Positions 36,031 through 45,089 of a stretch of 64,000 nt of DNA are shown here, in pieces. How positions within the stretch are numbered: position 1 is the stretch's first letter; every line of letters begins with the position of its first letter. The DNA is from Bog-473 sp963809715 (lineage in GTDB: Bacteria; Actinomycetota; Acidimicrobiia; Acidimicrobiales; RAAP-2). A program made the position numbers and the translations under genes. The stretch covers positions 186,001 to 250,000 of the forward strand of contig CAWEKO010000007.1 in assembly GCA_963809715.1 (NCBI GenBank), written 5' to 3'. The notes beneath the pieces were generated by a model. It did no database searches and was not told where the DNA came from. It was given only the letters and a program-made list of their open reading frames with translations.

Positions 36031-36834
36031 TCAGATGAAGTCGGATCCGCCGTCCACGTTGACCGAGGCGCCGGTCACGTAGCCGTTGCGCCGCGACACC
36101 AGGTACGCCGTGATCGTGGCCACCTCGTCGGGCAGTCCGGCCCGGCCCACGTCTGCGGGCTGGTGGAAGTGCTCGTCGATCCAGTTCATGACGTCGTGCG
36201 GATCGGTCGGGTCCTTGTTCTCGGCCGCGAAGATCTCCCGCAGATTCTCCGTGAAGCTCGCGGTGACGATGGTGCCCGGACAGATCGTGTTGACCAAGAT
36301 GCCCTCGGGGGCCAGCGACTTGGCCAGGTTCTTCGAGATGCTCGAGACCGCCGACTTGGCCGCCGTGTAGGCGACGATCAGCGGGCTCTGGCGCTGCACC
36401 GAGTGCGCCGAGAAGATGGCGATGCGGCCCCATTCGGCGGCCCGGATCGAGGGCAGCGCCGCCCGGACGCTGCGCACGCACGCCATGGTGCCGAGGGTGA
36501 ACGCCTCGTCCCATCCGGCGTCGTCGAGCTCCTCGAAGCGCCCGGCCCCGGGGCCGATGGTGTGGACCAGGATGTTGAGCGCAGGCCAGCGTCGCGCCAC
36601 CTCCGCGAACCCGCCCTCGATCGACGACGCGTCGGTCATGTCCACCGAGATCCCCAAGGCTTCGGGTGCGCCGGCGGCCAAGAGGGTCTCCACCGTCTCG
36701 TCGAGGGCCTGTTGCCCTCGGGCCATGACGGCGACCCGGACGCCGTCGGCGGCCAGCACCTCGGCCACGGCCCGGCCCATGCCCTTGCTCCCCCCGGTCA
36801 CGACCGCGGTCGCGTCAGTAAGTCCGAGATCCAC
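36031..36834 (-). CDS. SDR family NAD(P)-dependent oxidoreductase
   Basis: A 267-residue classical short-chain dehydrogenase. The cofactor motif is TGGSKGMG (residues 13-20), catalytic Ser in FSAHS (near 142-145), Tyr156 and Lys160 in YTAAK, and the PGTIVT loop after the nucleotide site. A C-terminal VTGASVNVDGGSDFI closes the fold. GTG 36834 has GAGGAGG nine bases upstream. It lies 33 bp after the sulfotransferase gene and is the last member of the DUF1214-sulfotransferase-SDR operon. Confidence 0.93.
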   Translation of the reverse strand: MDLGLTDATAVVTGGSKGMGRAVAEVLAADGVRVAVMARGQQALDETVETLLAAGAPEALGISVDMTDASSIEGGFAEVARRWPALNILVHTIGPGAGRFEELDDAGWDEAFTLGTMACVRSVRAALPSIRAAEWGRIAIFSAHSVQRQSPLIVAYTAAKSAVSSISKNLAKSLAPEGILVNTICPGTIVTASFTENLREIFAAENKDPTDPHDVMNWIDEHFHQPADVGRAGLPDEVATITAYLVSRRNGYVTGASVNVDGGSDFI

Positions 36835-36867
36835 GCTGGTCAGCCTCCTCGCTGGTTCGTCAGGTCC

Positions 36868-38014
36868 TCAGGCGCCGGCGTCGTAGGTCGCCAGGTAGCG
36901 CGCGAAGCGCTCCCGCACCTGGTCGGCGTCGAGGCCGAAGTCGGACAGCTCGTAGCTGTGGCGCCCGTGGGCTCCCGGCTCGTGCCCGCTGGCCCAACGA
37001 CGCACGGCCTCGTCGGTGGCGTCGGTGAACTCCAGCCCGATCTGCTCGTAGGCCGGGGCCAGCGCTGCGATGGGGTCGCGCTGCAGGTCGGCGAAGGCCA
37101 CGTCGGCGAAACGGTCGTCGCCCATACGGTCCCGGAAGTCCATGGCCCGGGAGATGCCCTGAGCCCAACGGTCCAGCTGTTCGGCTCCGAGCTCCACGGC
37201 GTCGTCGCGATCGCTGCTCCAGCCTCGGATGTAGTGGATGAGGCTGCAGACCGAGCCCAGCACCGCCGCCGGGTCGCGGTGGCTCCAGAGGAACTTGGCG
37301 TCGGGGTAGGACTCGAGCAGCGCGTCGAGGGCGAACATGTGCACCGGCGTCTTGAGGTGCCACAGCCGGGGCGGGCAGTGCCACTGCAGGAGGCGCAGCA
37401 CGCGCCGGTGGTACTCGTAGGTGACGCGCATGTCGCACTCGGTGACCCACTCCATGTAGCCGGGGACCCGAGCCATGCCGTCGAAGTGGACCGTGCGGAA
37501 GGTCATGCCCATCAGGTCCTGGCACTCGGTCGGCGTCGTCGCCTCCTCGTGGTGCATGCTCGCCATGAGCGGGTACATCTCGTGCATCATCGCCAGTCCG
37601 GCCTCGGTCTCTGCGATGCGCGGGTCGCTGTGCTGCGTTGCCTCCTCCGGGGGTGGGCAGGGCGAGCTCGACTCCCACAAGCGCAGCGAGCGGAACTGCG
37701 GATCGGCCGCCACCAGCTGGCTCAGCGCGGTGGTGCCGGTGCGGGGGAGCCCGATGACGAAGACGGGGCCCTCGACCCGCTGCTGTGCGATCTCGGGGTG
37801 GTTGCGGTATGTCTCCTCGATGCGCAGACGCGACGAGAGCAACATGACCAGGCGCACCTGCTGGACCATCTCGCCCACCTCGGTCAGGTCGGCCTCGCTC
37901 GTTCATGGAGGCGATCAGCCGCTCGAGACCCTCGCGGTGCGTGCCGTCCCCGAAGTCGTCGAGGCCGGTTTGTTGGCGGGCCTCGTCCTCGAGCGCGCCG
38001 GGTCGCAGGGTCAT
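36868..38014 (-). CDS. Sulfotransferase family protein, interrupted by a one-base frameshift
   Basis: A PAPS-dependent sulfotransferase-fold protein, about 381 residues if repaired. The main frame (36868-37878) contains FVIGLPRTGTTALSQLVA (5'-phosphosulfate loop), RLWHLKTPVH and LWSHRDPAAVLGSVCSL (3'-phosphate loop). The start at ATG 38014 overlaps the stop of the DUF1214 gene (ATGA), giving MTLRPGALEDEARQQTGLDD in a different frame. Joining them needs removal of one base near 37897 (ATG AAC GAG C|GAG GCC GAC). This is either a sequence error or a true inactivation. The 37878 GTG is the first start in the main frame if the break is real. Confidence 0.82.
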
Positions 38015-39291
38015 CGGGTGAACCGCGTGCTCACGGCCACGCGACGCGCCGCCAGCGCGGCCTGCCGTTCCTCGGGCCCGACCCGACGGGTCTCGGGGGG
38101 CAGCGTGCCCAGGACGTCTCCGAGGGGCAGGACGTGGGTCGATGGCACCGGCGCGGTGGCGGTGCGCACGCAGCGCAGGATCATCGGCCCGGCGCTGTGG
38201 CCGGCCGTGTCGAGCCAGTTGGCCACGCCGGGGTCCTCGTGCGCCACGACGACGCGCACCATCCCGTCCTCGTCCACGTCGGCTTGGAAGCCGTTCAGGC
38301 TGCTCTGGTGGGCCGCATAATCGATGGTCTCCCACCACGGGTTCCCGAGGGAGTAGCTCCAGTAGAGGCCCTCGGGCGGGGGCACCTCGAGCAGGAGCGC
38401 TTCGCCGGGGGCCAGTTGCCACGACCCGATGACAGGGCGGTTCTCCGCGGCGGCGCCCATCGCCGTGCCGTCGAGCGGTGGTAGGAAGCTGTTCGGGGTC
38501 TCGGGGTTGGAGAAACCGAGGAAGAACTCGAGGTTGCCTTCAATGAAGTCACCGAGGGCGACCATCTGGCGGGCCACCACCGCGCGTGGGTCCTCGACCG
38601 GCCTCGACGTCCGCTCCGCCGGGGGGCCGATGCGCTCGATCGAGAGGGAGGAGGCGACCTCGGTGTCCCAGTCGTAGAAGAAGTGACGGATCACGAGATT
38701 CGAGGCGTCGTCGGCCAGAGGGAGCCAGTTGCCTTCGTGCTCCTGGGGCGAGAGGACCAGGTCCACCTCGCCGCCGGGACCGAGATCGAGCTCGTCGAGG
38801 AGCACGTTGGCCGAGGACGCCATGCCGGCCATGGACTGGAGGCCGACGTAACGCGCCGTGCCCCTGTTGCCCCACATCCGGTATGACTCACCCGGCCGCA
38901 GGGAGGCGCCGGTGTAGATGCAGTCGGGGCAGTCCATGCCCCACTTGTAGACGTTGTCCACGCCCGAGACCTTGAGGGCGACCACCGCGTCCGGGTCCGC
39001 CCGCAGGCCGGCGTCGAGGCCGAGGCCGAGCAGGACGAGCAGATGGCGGAAGCCCGCGGCCACGTCGACCGCGTTGTCGGGCCTGCCGTCGGCCACCACC
39101 ATCTCGGACGATCGGCGCAGGGCGTCGAAGAGGTGCGACAACGCCCGCCCCGAGAGGAGGTCGTCCGCCGTGGCGTCGCCGGCTCGTGCCGCCTCCCCGA
39201 CGGAGAACGGCATCCACGACGGGTTTTGGAACGACGTGCTCACCCGCGCCCCCACCCGTTGGCCATCCGGTGCTCCACGTTCATCTGCCAC
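38011..39291 (-). CDS. DUF1214 domain-containing protein
   Basis: A 426-residue protein with the DUF1214 C-terminal beta-sandwich: NRPVIGSWQLAPGEALLLEVPPPEGLYWSYSLGNPWWETIDY is the most conserved stretch (in pieces of under 20 residues: SWQLAPGEALLLEVPPPEG, YWSYSLGNPWWETIDY). The N-terminal half includes DNVYKWGMDCPDCIYTGASL and GNRGTARYVGLQ. Homologs often neighbour sulfotransferase and SDR genes in mycobacteria and allies, frequently in steroid or lipid gene sets. GTG 39291 is used; GTG 39243 is an alternative. First gene of the operon. Confidence 0.85.
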   Translation of the reverse strand: MADERGAPDGQRVGARVSTSFQNPSWMPFSVGEAARAGDATADDLLSGRALSHLFDALRRSSEMVVADGRPDNAVDVAAGFRHLLVLLGLGLDAGLRADPDAVVALKVSGVDNVYKWGMDCPDCIYTGASLRPGESYRMWGNRGTARYVGLQSMAGMASSANVLLDELDLGPGGEVDLVLSPQEHEGNWLPLADDASNLVIRHFFYDWDTEVASSLSIERIGPPAERTSRPVEDPRAVVARQMVALGDFIEGNLEFFLGFSNPETPNSFLPPLDGTAMGAAAENRPVIGSWQLAPGEALLLEVPPPEGLYWSYSLGNPWWETIDYAAHQSSLNGFQADVDEDGMVRVVVAHEDPGVANWLDTAGHSAGPMILRCVRTATAPVPSTHVLPLGDVLGTLPPETRRVGPEERQAALAARRVAVSTRFTR

Positions 39292-39675
39292 CCCCGGCTC
39301 GACTCGGCCGGGTCATGCTGACCCGACGCCGGCGGAAACGTCAACCCGACGGGTCCGCCGCGACGCCGGCAGACGGCGGGTCCGGCCACTGACAGGTCGG
39401 GTGTCGGCGCGTCGCGTGCGCCCGGGATGTCGCGTTGACGACGGGAGGAAGGCGAGAGCGGGCCCGCCTGAATGTCGACGAGCGCTGGGTCGCCCTGTTG
39501 CGCAAGCACATCGACTCGACGGCCCAACTGCCGATCCGGATCTCGCTGGGGCTCGTGATCCCGCTCGTCTGTGTCGCCCTCGAGCTGAGCCTCGACGTCC
39601 TGCTCGGCGAATTCGCGGCGGGGATACCGCGGACCCCGCCGATCCCTGCGGCCCAGGACCCGGCGGGGGAGTGGG
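39292..39675. other. Intergenic region, 384 bp
   Basis: A TTG-initiated rightward frame from 39435 encodes about 75 residues with one hydrophobic helix (ISLGLVIPLVCVALELSLDVLL) but runs without a stop into antisense of the SulP gene, so I do not call it. Promoter of the leftward DUF1214 operon should be in this gap. Confidence 0.4.
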
Positions 39676-41352
39676 TCAGGCCGGTGGAGCCTCCGGGCCG
39701 CCCGCCAGGTTGGTCACTGCCTCGTTCACCGTCGAGAAGAACCGCTCCTCGCCGATGCGCTCGAGCAGACCACTTCGCCGCATCGTCTCGCGCAGATGGT
39801 CGCCCGCTCGGGCCACGCCGAAGGCGATGTGCTTGCGTGAGCAGGCGTCGAGGACCCGTCCGAGCGCACGCGATCCGGTGAAGTCCACGTCGGCCATTCC
39901 GATGGCGTCGAGCACGAGGATCCTCGTCGTGCCGGGCGCCCGCGCCACGGCGTCGGCCATCTGCTCGCGGAAATTGGTCGCGTTGGCGTACCAGAGGGGA
40001 CTGGCGAAGAGGACGGCCAGCACCCCGGTCTGCTGGGCCGCGTCATGGTCGGCCTGGAGGGGGGTCCAGCTGGTCGTCCCCGCCACACGGCCGAGGATGG
40101 CCAACTGGGACTGGGCACTCCGGCGGATCCGGTCGAGCATGGCCAGCACGACGGCTACCGCGATCCCCTGCTCTACTCCGACGAGCGCCACCGTGAGGAG
40201 CGTGACCAAGGCCAGCGAGAACTCGAGCAGGGAGAAGCTGGCGATGGCCGAAAGGTCGTGCAGGTTGAAGAGCCGCCCGGCCACGAAGATCAAGATGGCG
40301 GCCAGGGTGGCCAACGGGACGTCCTTGAAGATCTCGGCGAAGGGAATCAGGAGGATGATCACCACGGCGGCGCCCAGGGGGCCAGCCTGGGTGCGGCCCC
40401 CCGCGGCGGCCACCGCACCGGTGCGCGGCGGGCTGGCGTCGACGGGGAACGACCCGGACAGGCCGGCCAGCACGCTCCCGCCCCCGACGGCGAGGAAGTC
40501 GCGCCCGGCGTCGACGTCGTAGCCGCCCAGGTCGGCGAAGGCCCGGGTGGTGGCAGCCGTCTGGGTGACCACCACCAGGGCGACGACCGCCGCCAGCGGG
40601 GCCAGGCTCTGCACCGTCGACCAGGACAGGCCGGAGAGGCCGAGGTGCGGCGCCCCCGTCTTGATCGTGCCGAGCACGGGGACACCGTGGGCCTCCAGGT
40701 CGAGGGCGGCCACCAGCGCGGTTGAGAGGACCATGCCGATAAGCGCACCGGGGATGCGCCGGTCGATGCGTTCGGCCACGACGAGCAGGGCCAGTACGCC
40801 GAGCCCGATGGCCAGGGCCCAGCCATTGGTCTGTCCCAGATGGGTCAGGACGTAGCCCACCCGGTTCTGGTTGGAGCCGGCGGTCGGGGGGAGCCCGAAG
40901 AAGTCGGGCAGCTGGTGGGCCACGATGATCAAGGCGACCCCGCAGAGGAACCCGGTGATGATCGGCGCGGAGAGGAATTCGGCGATCCAGCCCAGCCGCA
41001 ACACGCTGACCAGGGCCACGAAGATGCCCACCATGACGGCGAGGATGGCCACCTTCTGCGCGTACTCGGGGCTGCCGCTCAGGGCCAGATGGGCCACGCC
41101 GGCCGCGAAGAGCGGCGCGATGGTCGAGTCGGCACCGACCGACATCTGTGGGTTGGAGCCGAGCAGGGCGAAGACGACCGTGCCGGCCACGAACGCGTAG
41201 AAGCCTGTGATGGGGGGCATCCCGGCCAGCCGGGACGTAGCCAACTGCTCGGGGACGGCGATGACGAGCAGGGTCAGCCCCGCCACCAGGTCGGCGCCGA
41301 CCGACGAACGCCGATAGCCGCGGAGCGACGGAAAGAACATGGGCCGCGGCAT
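39676..41352 (-). CDS. SulP family anion transporter with C-terminal STAS domain
   Basis: A 558-residue inner membrane protein with about twelve helices, as in the SLC26/SulP family. The N-terminal part has DLVAGLTLLVIAVPEQLATSRLAGMPPITGFYA, TGFLCGVALIIVAHQLP and VGGGSVLAGLSGSFPVDASPPRT (family signature region). Residues about 430-545 form a STAS domain (ILVLDAIGMADVDFTGSRALGRVLDAC). Transports sulfate, bicarbonate or carboxylates in homologs; substrate not inferable. Shares the 141-bp divergent region with the decarboxylase gene. Confidence 0.92.
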   Translation of the reverse strand: MPRPMFFPSLRGYRRSSVGADLVAGLTLLVIAVPEQLATSRLAGMPPITGFYAFVAGTVVFALLGSNPQMSVGADSTIAPLFAAGVAHLALSGSPEYAQKVAILAVMVGIFVALVSVLRLGWIAEFLSAPIITGFLCGVALIIVAHQLPDFFGLPPTAGSNQNRVGYVLTHLGQTNGWALAIGLGVLALLVVAERIDRRIPGALIGMVLSTALVAALDLEAHGVPVLGTIKTGAPHLGLSGLSWSTVQSLAPLAAVVALVVVTQTAATTRAFADLGGYDVDAGRDFLAVGGGSVLAGLSGSFPVDASPPRTGAVAAAGGRTQAGPLGAAVVIILLIPFAEIFKDVPLATLAAILIFVAGRLFNLHDLSAIASFSLLEFSLALVTLLTVALVGVEQGIAVAVVLAMLDRIRRSAQSQLAILGRVAGTTSWTPLQADHDAAQQTGVLAVLFASPLWYANATNFREQMADAVARAPGTTRILVLDAIGMADVDFTGSRALGRVLDACSRKHIAFGVARAGDHLRETMRRSGLLERIGEERFFSTVNEAVTNLAGGPEAPPA

Positions 41353-41386
41353 GGGGGGCCATCTTCGCCCAGCCGGCCGGTCCGCC

Positions 41387-41427
41387 CGATGGACCCAATT
41401 GACCGATGGACCTAATTCAATTGTCTA
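41387..41427 (+). promoter_or_regulatory. Promoter with paired direct repeats upstream of the decarboxylase
   Basis: CGATGGACCCAATT (41387-41400) and CGATGGACCTAATT (41404-41417) differ at one base and are spaced 17 bp apart. They overlap a -35 TTGACC (41399-41404) and a -10 TGTCTA (41422-41427) with 17-bp spacing. A protein contacting both copies would cover the promoter. The regulator is unknown; the region is shared with the divergent SulP gene. Confidence 0.5.
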
Positions 41428-41493
41428 GTGTCGAGCCGACTGCCGGGGCGCCGGGGCGGCCGCCGTCCGCGACCGCTCCAAGGAGGCCCGACG

Positions 41494-42888
41494 ATGAGCG
41501 ACTATCCCTACGCCGACCGCTTCGCCATCAACCGCGCGTTGCCCGAGCACGGCATGACGCGCCAGCAGGTGCTCGAAGAGCTGCGCACCATGGCCACGGA
41601 GGAGGACGCCTTCTGGGAGACGGGCAAGTGCTCGGGGACGATGTACTGCGGTGACCACGAGCACTACCACTTCATGAACGAGGCCTTCGGCCTGTTCGCC
41701 CACGTCAACGTCCTTCAGCGCGACATGTGTCCGAGCGCCACCAAGTTCGAGGCGGAGATCATCGCCATGACCCTCGGCCTGCAGTCGGGCGCGGCCGCCT
41801 CGGCGGTCGGCGACGAACCGTGCGGGTTGGTCACGACCGGGGGCACCGGGAGCATCATGCACGCGGTTCTGGCCTACCGCGAGTACGCCGCGCAGAGCCG
41901 CGGCGTGACCCGGCCCAACCTGATCAAACCCGAGACCGCCCACCCCGCCTTCGACAAGGCCTGCCACCTCTTCGGGGTGGAGCTCCGGAGGGCCCCGGTC
42001 GATCCCGTCACCACCCAGGTCGACGTCGACTGGGTGCGCGCCCATGTCGACGAACAGACGGTCGCCATGATCGGCTCGGCCTGCAACTACGGCTACGGCA
42101 CCGTCGATCCCATCGCCGAGCTGTCGGACCTCGCCCTCGAGCGCGGCATCGGCCTGCACGTCGACGGCTGCCTGGGCGGGTTCATCCTGCCTTTCGGCCG
42201 CGAGCTCGGCTACGACATCGAGGCGTTCGACTACGCGGTTCCCGGGGTGACGTCGATCTCGGCCGACACCCACAAGTACGGCTACGCCTTCAAGGGCTCG
42301 TCGGTCCTCACCTTCCGCACCAAGGCGCTGCGCAATGCGCAGTACTTCTACCTGACCGACTGGAGCGGGGGGAAGTACACCTCGCCCGGCATGGAGGGCT
42401 CGCGTTCGGGCGGCCTCATCGCTGCCACGTGGGCCGCCATGGTCCAGATCGGGCACGCCGGCTACCTCGACTACGCCCGGCAGATCTTCGAGACGTCCGT
42501 CGCCATGCAGGACGCCGTCACCTCGCACCCCGAGCTCCGCCTGGTGGGCAAGCCCACCTTTCTCTTCTCCTTCACCGCGGACGACTTCGACATCTACCAC
42601 GTGAACGATTTCATGCGGACGAGGGGATGGCGCTTCAACGGCCAGCAGTACCCCAACGCGCTGCATATGGCGGTCACCCGGCCCCAGACCCAGGCCCAGG
42701 TCGTGCCCGAGTTCGTCGCCGACCTGGCCGACGGCGTCGCCTACGCCAAGGCGCACGCCGGCGAGGCGCCCAAGTCGGGTGCCATCTACGGCGGCGTGGC
42801 CGGCGGCATGACCGAGGAGGCGGACGAGTTCATCCGGGCCGTGATGGCCGACATGCTCGACGGCCAGTCCGCACTGCCCGCCCCGTGA
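41494..42888 (+). CDS. PLP-dependent decarboxylase/lyase, sphingosine-1-phosphate-lyase-like
   Basis: A 464-residue fold type I PLP enzyme. The PLP Lys lies in SADTHKYGYAFKGSS (near residue 265), a block closely resembling eukaryotic and bacterial sphingosine-phosphate lyases; GYGTVDPIAEL, LHVDGCLGGFILPF and TTGGTGSIMHAVLAYR complete the substrate and cofactor sites. Group II amino-acid decarboxylases are the other possible assignment. ATG 41494 has AAGGAGG upstream. GTGA overlap with the DinB gene indicates an operon. Confidence 0.88.
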   Translation: MSDYPYADRFAINRALPEHGMTRQQVLEELRTMATEEDAFWETGKCSGTMYCGDHEHYHFMNEAFGLFAHVNVLQRDMCPSATKFEAEIIAMTLGLQSGAAASAVGDEPCGLVTTGGTGSIMHAVLAYREYAAQSRGVTRPNLIKPETAHPAFDKACHLFGVELRRAPVDPVTTQVDVDWVRAHVDEQTVAMIGSACNYGYGTVDPIAELSDLALERGIGLHVDGCLGGFILPFGRELGYDIEAFDYAVPGVTSISADTHKYGYAFKGSSVLTFRTKALRNAQYFYLTDWSGGKYTSPGMEGSRSGGLIAATWAAMVQIGHAGYLDYARQIFETSVAMQDAVTSHPELRLVGKPTFLFSFTADDFDIYHVNDFMRTRGWRFNGQQYPNALHMAVTRPQTQAQVVPEFVADLADGVAYAKAHAGEAPKSGAIYGGVAGGMTEEADEFIRAVMADMLDGQSALPAP

Positions 42889-43493
42889 GCCCGGCCGCGG
42901 TGCCGGGCGCCCCGATCGAGTGGGTCGCCGGTTGCCTCGCCGCGCAGCAGGCGTTGTCGGCCGACCTGGCCGGGCTGACCGACGACGTGGCCCGCGGGCC
43001 GAGCCGACTGCCGGACTGGAGCGTCGGCCACCTGCTCACCCACATCGCCCGCAACGGCGACAGCGTGGTGTGGCGTCTCGAGGGTGCCGCCCGGGGTGAG
43101 CTGCGCGATCAGTATCCCGGTGGTCTCGAGCAGCGCCGCGCCGACATCGAGGCCGGGGCCTCCCGCCCGGCCGCCGCGCTGGTGGCGGACGTGGTCACGA
43201 GTGCCGACACAGTGGCGCGGGTCATTTCCGAGCTGCCCGACGAGGCCTGGGACGCGCCCTCGCGCACGTCGCGCGGCGTCATCGAGGACTCGCGGGACTG
43301 TGTGTTCTCGCGTTGGCGGGAGGTGGCCGTGCACCACGGCGACCTCGGCTTCGGGGTGGTGCCGTTGCCGGCGCCGCTGGTGGAGGAGTGGTTGGCTCGC
43401 GAGCTGCCCCGCCTCAGCCAACGGACCGACCCGGCTCAGCTCCTGGCCTGGGTCATCGGGCGGGGCGCCGCGCCCGCACTCAGCGTCTGGTGA
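42885..43493 (+). CDS. Maleylpyruvate isomerase family mycothiol-dependent-type protein (DinB fold)
   Basis: A 202-residue four-helix-bundle protein of the DinB/maleylpyruvate-isomerase superfamily. The metal-binding His is in LLTHIARNGDS (helix 2) and the second His pair in WREVAVHHGDL; DWSVGHLLTHIA is the family core. Such proteins use mycothiol as co-substrate in actinobacteria. The GTG start overlaps the preceding stop codon. Its pairing with an SPL-like lyase suggests thiol-adduct chemistry in the same pathway, which is inference. Confidence 0.85.
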   Translation: MSPAAVPGAPIEWVAGCLAAQQALSADLAGLTDDVARGPSRLPDWSVGHLLTHIARNGDSVVWRLEGAARGELRDQYPGGLEQRRADIEAGASRPAAALVADVVTSADTVARVISELPDEAWDAPSRTSRGVIEDSRDCVFSRWREVAVHHGDLGFGVVPLPAPLVEEWLARELPRLSQRTDPAQLLAWVIGRGAAPALSVW

Positions 43494-43496
43494 GGG

Positions 43497-44519
43497 TTAC
43501 CCCGAGATGAAGGCGTTGCCCGCCCGGTCCACCGCGACGCAGTAGGTCGTGGTCGGGCAGGAGATTGCCGTGAGTCCATGGCCCTTGTCGATGGTGGCGC
43601 CCGGGCTCCAGGTCGAACCGTTCCAGCCGAAGACCCGGCCGACCGCGTCCACGGCGCGACAGAAGGTGCTCGTCGGGCACGACACGCCGGTGAGGCCCGC
43701 TGCGTCGGTGCCGGTCACCACCGGTTCGCCGGCGATGGACTGGGGTGACGAGAAGGTCGTCCCGTTCCAGGTCAAGACGGCGCCGCCGCTGTCGACCAGG
43801 ACGCAGAAGGTCGTCGTGGCGCAGGAGACCGCATTGAGCTGGGCCTGGCTGTCGGCGTCGCCCGGCTGGGCCCACCGGCTGCCGTCCCACAACGAGGGAC
43901 CGCCCTCGGCGGCCACGCAGAACGTGGGGGAGACGCAGGAGATCTGGTTGGCCGCCCCCCAGGCCCCGAGGTTGCCGCTCCAGCTGGCGCCGCGCAGGGC
44001 GAATGAGTTCCCCTCGCCGTCGATCGTGATGCAGAAGCTGGGGCCGGTGCAGTCGACCGCGGTGAAACCCTGAGCGGCCTCGATGGTGGTGGGCGCCCGC
44101 CAGCCGGTGCCGTTGTAGAGCGCCACTTCGTTGAGGCTGGGCGCGGCGGCGCAGAAGGTGGTGGTCGGGCACGAGAGATACGAGACGCCCGCGGGCGCCG
44201 GGTTGGGCACGGCCGGACCGAGCGCGCTGACCTGGGTGGAGTCGAGCCGGTAGGTCAGCCCTTTGGACGAGCCCATGAGGCAGGTCTGGGCGGACGGACA
44301 GGACACCGCAGTGAGGGTGGTCCCCGGTGCGACGCGGACCGCGCCCGACCAGATCCCCACCACCGCGTTGCCGGCCGCTTCCGTCGAGGAGGTGGTGGAG
44401 CGCTGCGACGTGGTTGTCGTCGTGGTGGCCCCCGATGTGGAGGGGCTGGAACTGCATGCGCCGGCCAGCAGCGCCGTGAGGACGAGCGTCAGGGTGACAG
44501 CGGGCGTCCGTCCCCGCAC
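43497..44519 (-). CDS. Lipoprotein with seven CX5C beta-propeller-like repeats
   Basis: A 340-residue exported protein. The lipobox LLAGAC (Cys near residue 22) is followed by a Thr/Ser-rich linker (STSGATTTTTTSQRSTTSS) and then seven repeats of about 38-45 residues, each beginning with S/D-C-x5-C (for example LTAVSCPSAQTC, LTAISCPTTTYC) and including a GWNGSTW-like strand. One disulfide per blade of a seven-bladed propeller is the simplest reading. GTG start at 44519. Convergent with the DinB gene. Confidence 0.82.
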   Translation of the reverse strand: MRGRTPAVTLTLVLTALLAGACSSSPSTSGATTTTTTSQRSTTSSTEAAGNAVVGIWSGAVRVAPGTTLTAVSCPSAQTCLMGSSKGLTYRLDSTQVSALGPAVPNPAPAGVSYLSCPTTTFCAAAPSLNEVALYNGTGWRAPTTIEAAQGFTAVDCTGPSFCITIDGEGNSFALRGASWSGNLGAWGAANQISCVSPTFCVAAEGGPSLWDGSRWAQPGDADSQAQLNAVSCATTTFCVLVDSGGAVLTWNGTTFSSPQSIAGEPVVTGTDAAGLTGVSCPTSTFCRAVDAVGRVFGWNGSTWSPGATIDKGHGLTAISCPTTTYCVAVDRAGNAFISG

Positions 44520-44521
44520 AA

Positions 44522-44998
44522 CTAGTGAACCGCGAGCCCGTTGGCCTCGAGGGCTCGGTGGCGTGACCAGGTGTCGAGGACGATGAGCGTCTTCGTGCCG
44601 GTCACCCGGCCCCGTCGGCGCAGCTGCTCGATGACCTGCCCCAGTCGTTCGACGTCGGGGACCTGGAGCCAGACGAGCGCGTCGGGATCGCCGGCCGTGG
44701 TGAACACCGCTTGGACCTCGGAGAGCTGCATGGCCGTTTCCTGAATCTCGTTCAGGTCGGCGGTGCCGGCGAAGCGCACCTCGGTGAAGGCCTGGATCGG
44801 TCGCCCGGCCTTGCGGTGGTCGACCACGACGGTGTAGCCGGCGATCACTCCGGTGCGTTCCAGACGCTCGATTCGACGTGTCACGGCCGATGCAGAGAGC
44901 GAGACCTGCTCGCCGATGTCGGCCATGGTGCGCCGCGCGTTTTGCGACAGCAATTCGATGATCTGATGATCAATCGGATCAAGTTCCTCGGTTCCCAT
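44522..44998 (-). CDS. Lrp/AsnC family transcriptional regulator
   Basis: A 158-residue regulator: N-terminal HTH (ELDPIDHQIIELLSQNARRTMADIGEQVSLSASAVTRRIERLE in successive helices) and C-terminal RAM/ligand domain (AFTEVRFAGTADLNEIQ, VQAVFTTAGDPDALVWLQVPD). Responds to amino acids or related ligands in homologs. Its stop lies 2 bp before the propeller lipoprotein GTG, so the two may share a transcript. Confidence 0.92.
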   Translation of the reverse strand: MGTEELDPIDHQIIELLSQNARRTMADIGEQVSLSASAVTRRIERLERTGVIAGYTVVVDHRKAGRPIQAFTEVRFAGTADLNEIQETAMQLSEVQAVFTTAGDPDALVWLQVPDVERLGQVIEQLRRRGRVTGTKTLIVLDTWSRHRALEANGLAVH

Positions 44999-45089
44999 GT
45001 CGCTAAGCCTAACGAAGCGACCATCTCTCGCACATTCAGTGCACGCGAAGATTGGTTGTTGTGGCTCCGTTGCGCCAAAGGGCCGGTTC

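Noticed and set aside
39435..39670. Rightward frame with a hydrophobic helix before the SulP gene
   Set aside because: No good start, and it runs without a stop into antisense of SulP; a membrane-like stretch alone is weak evidence.
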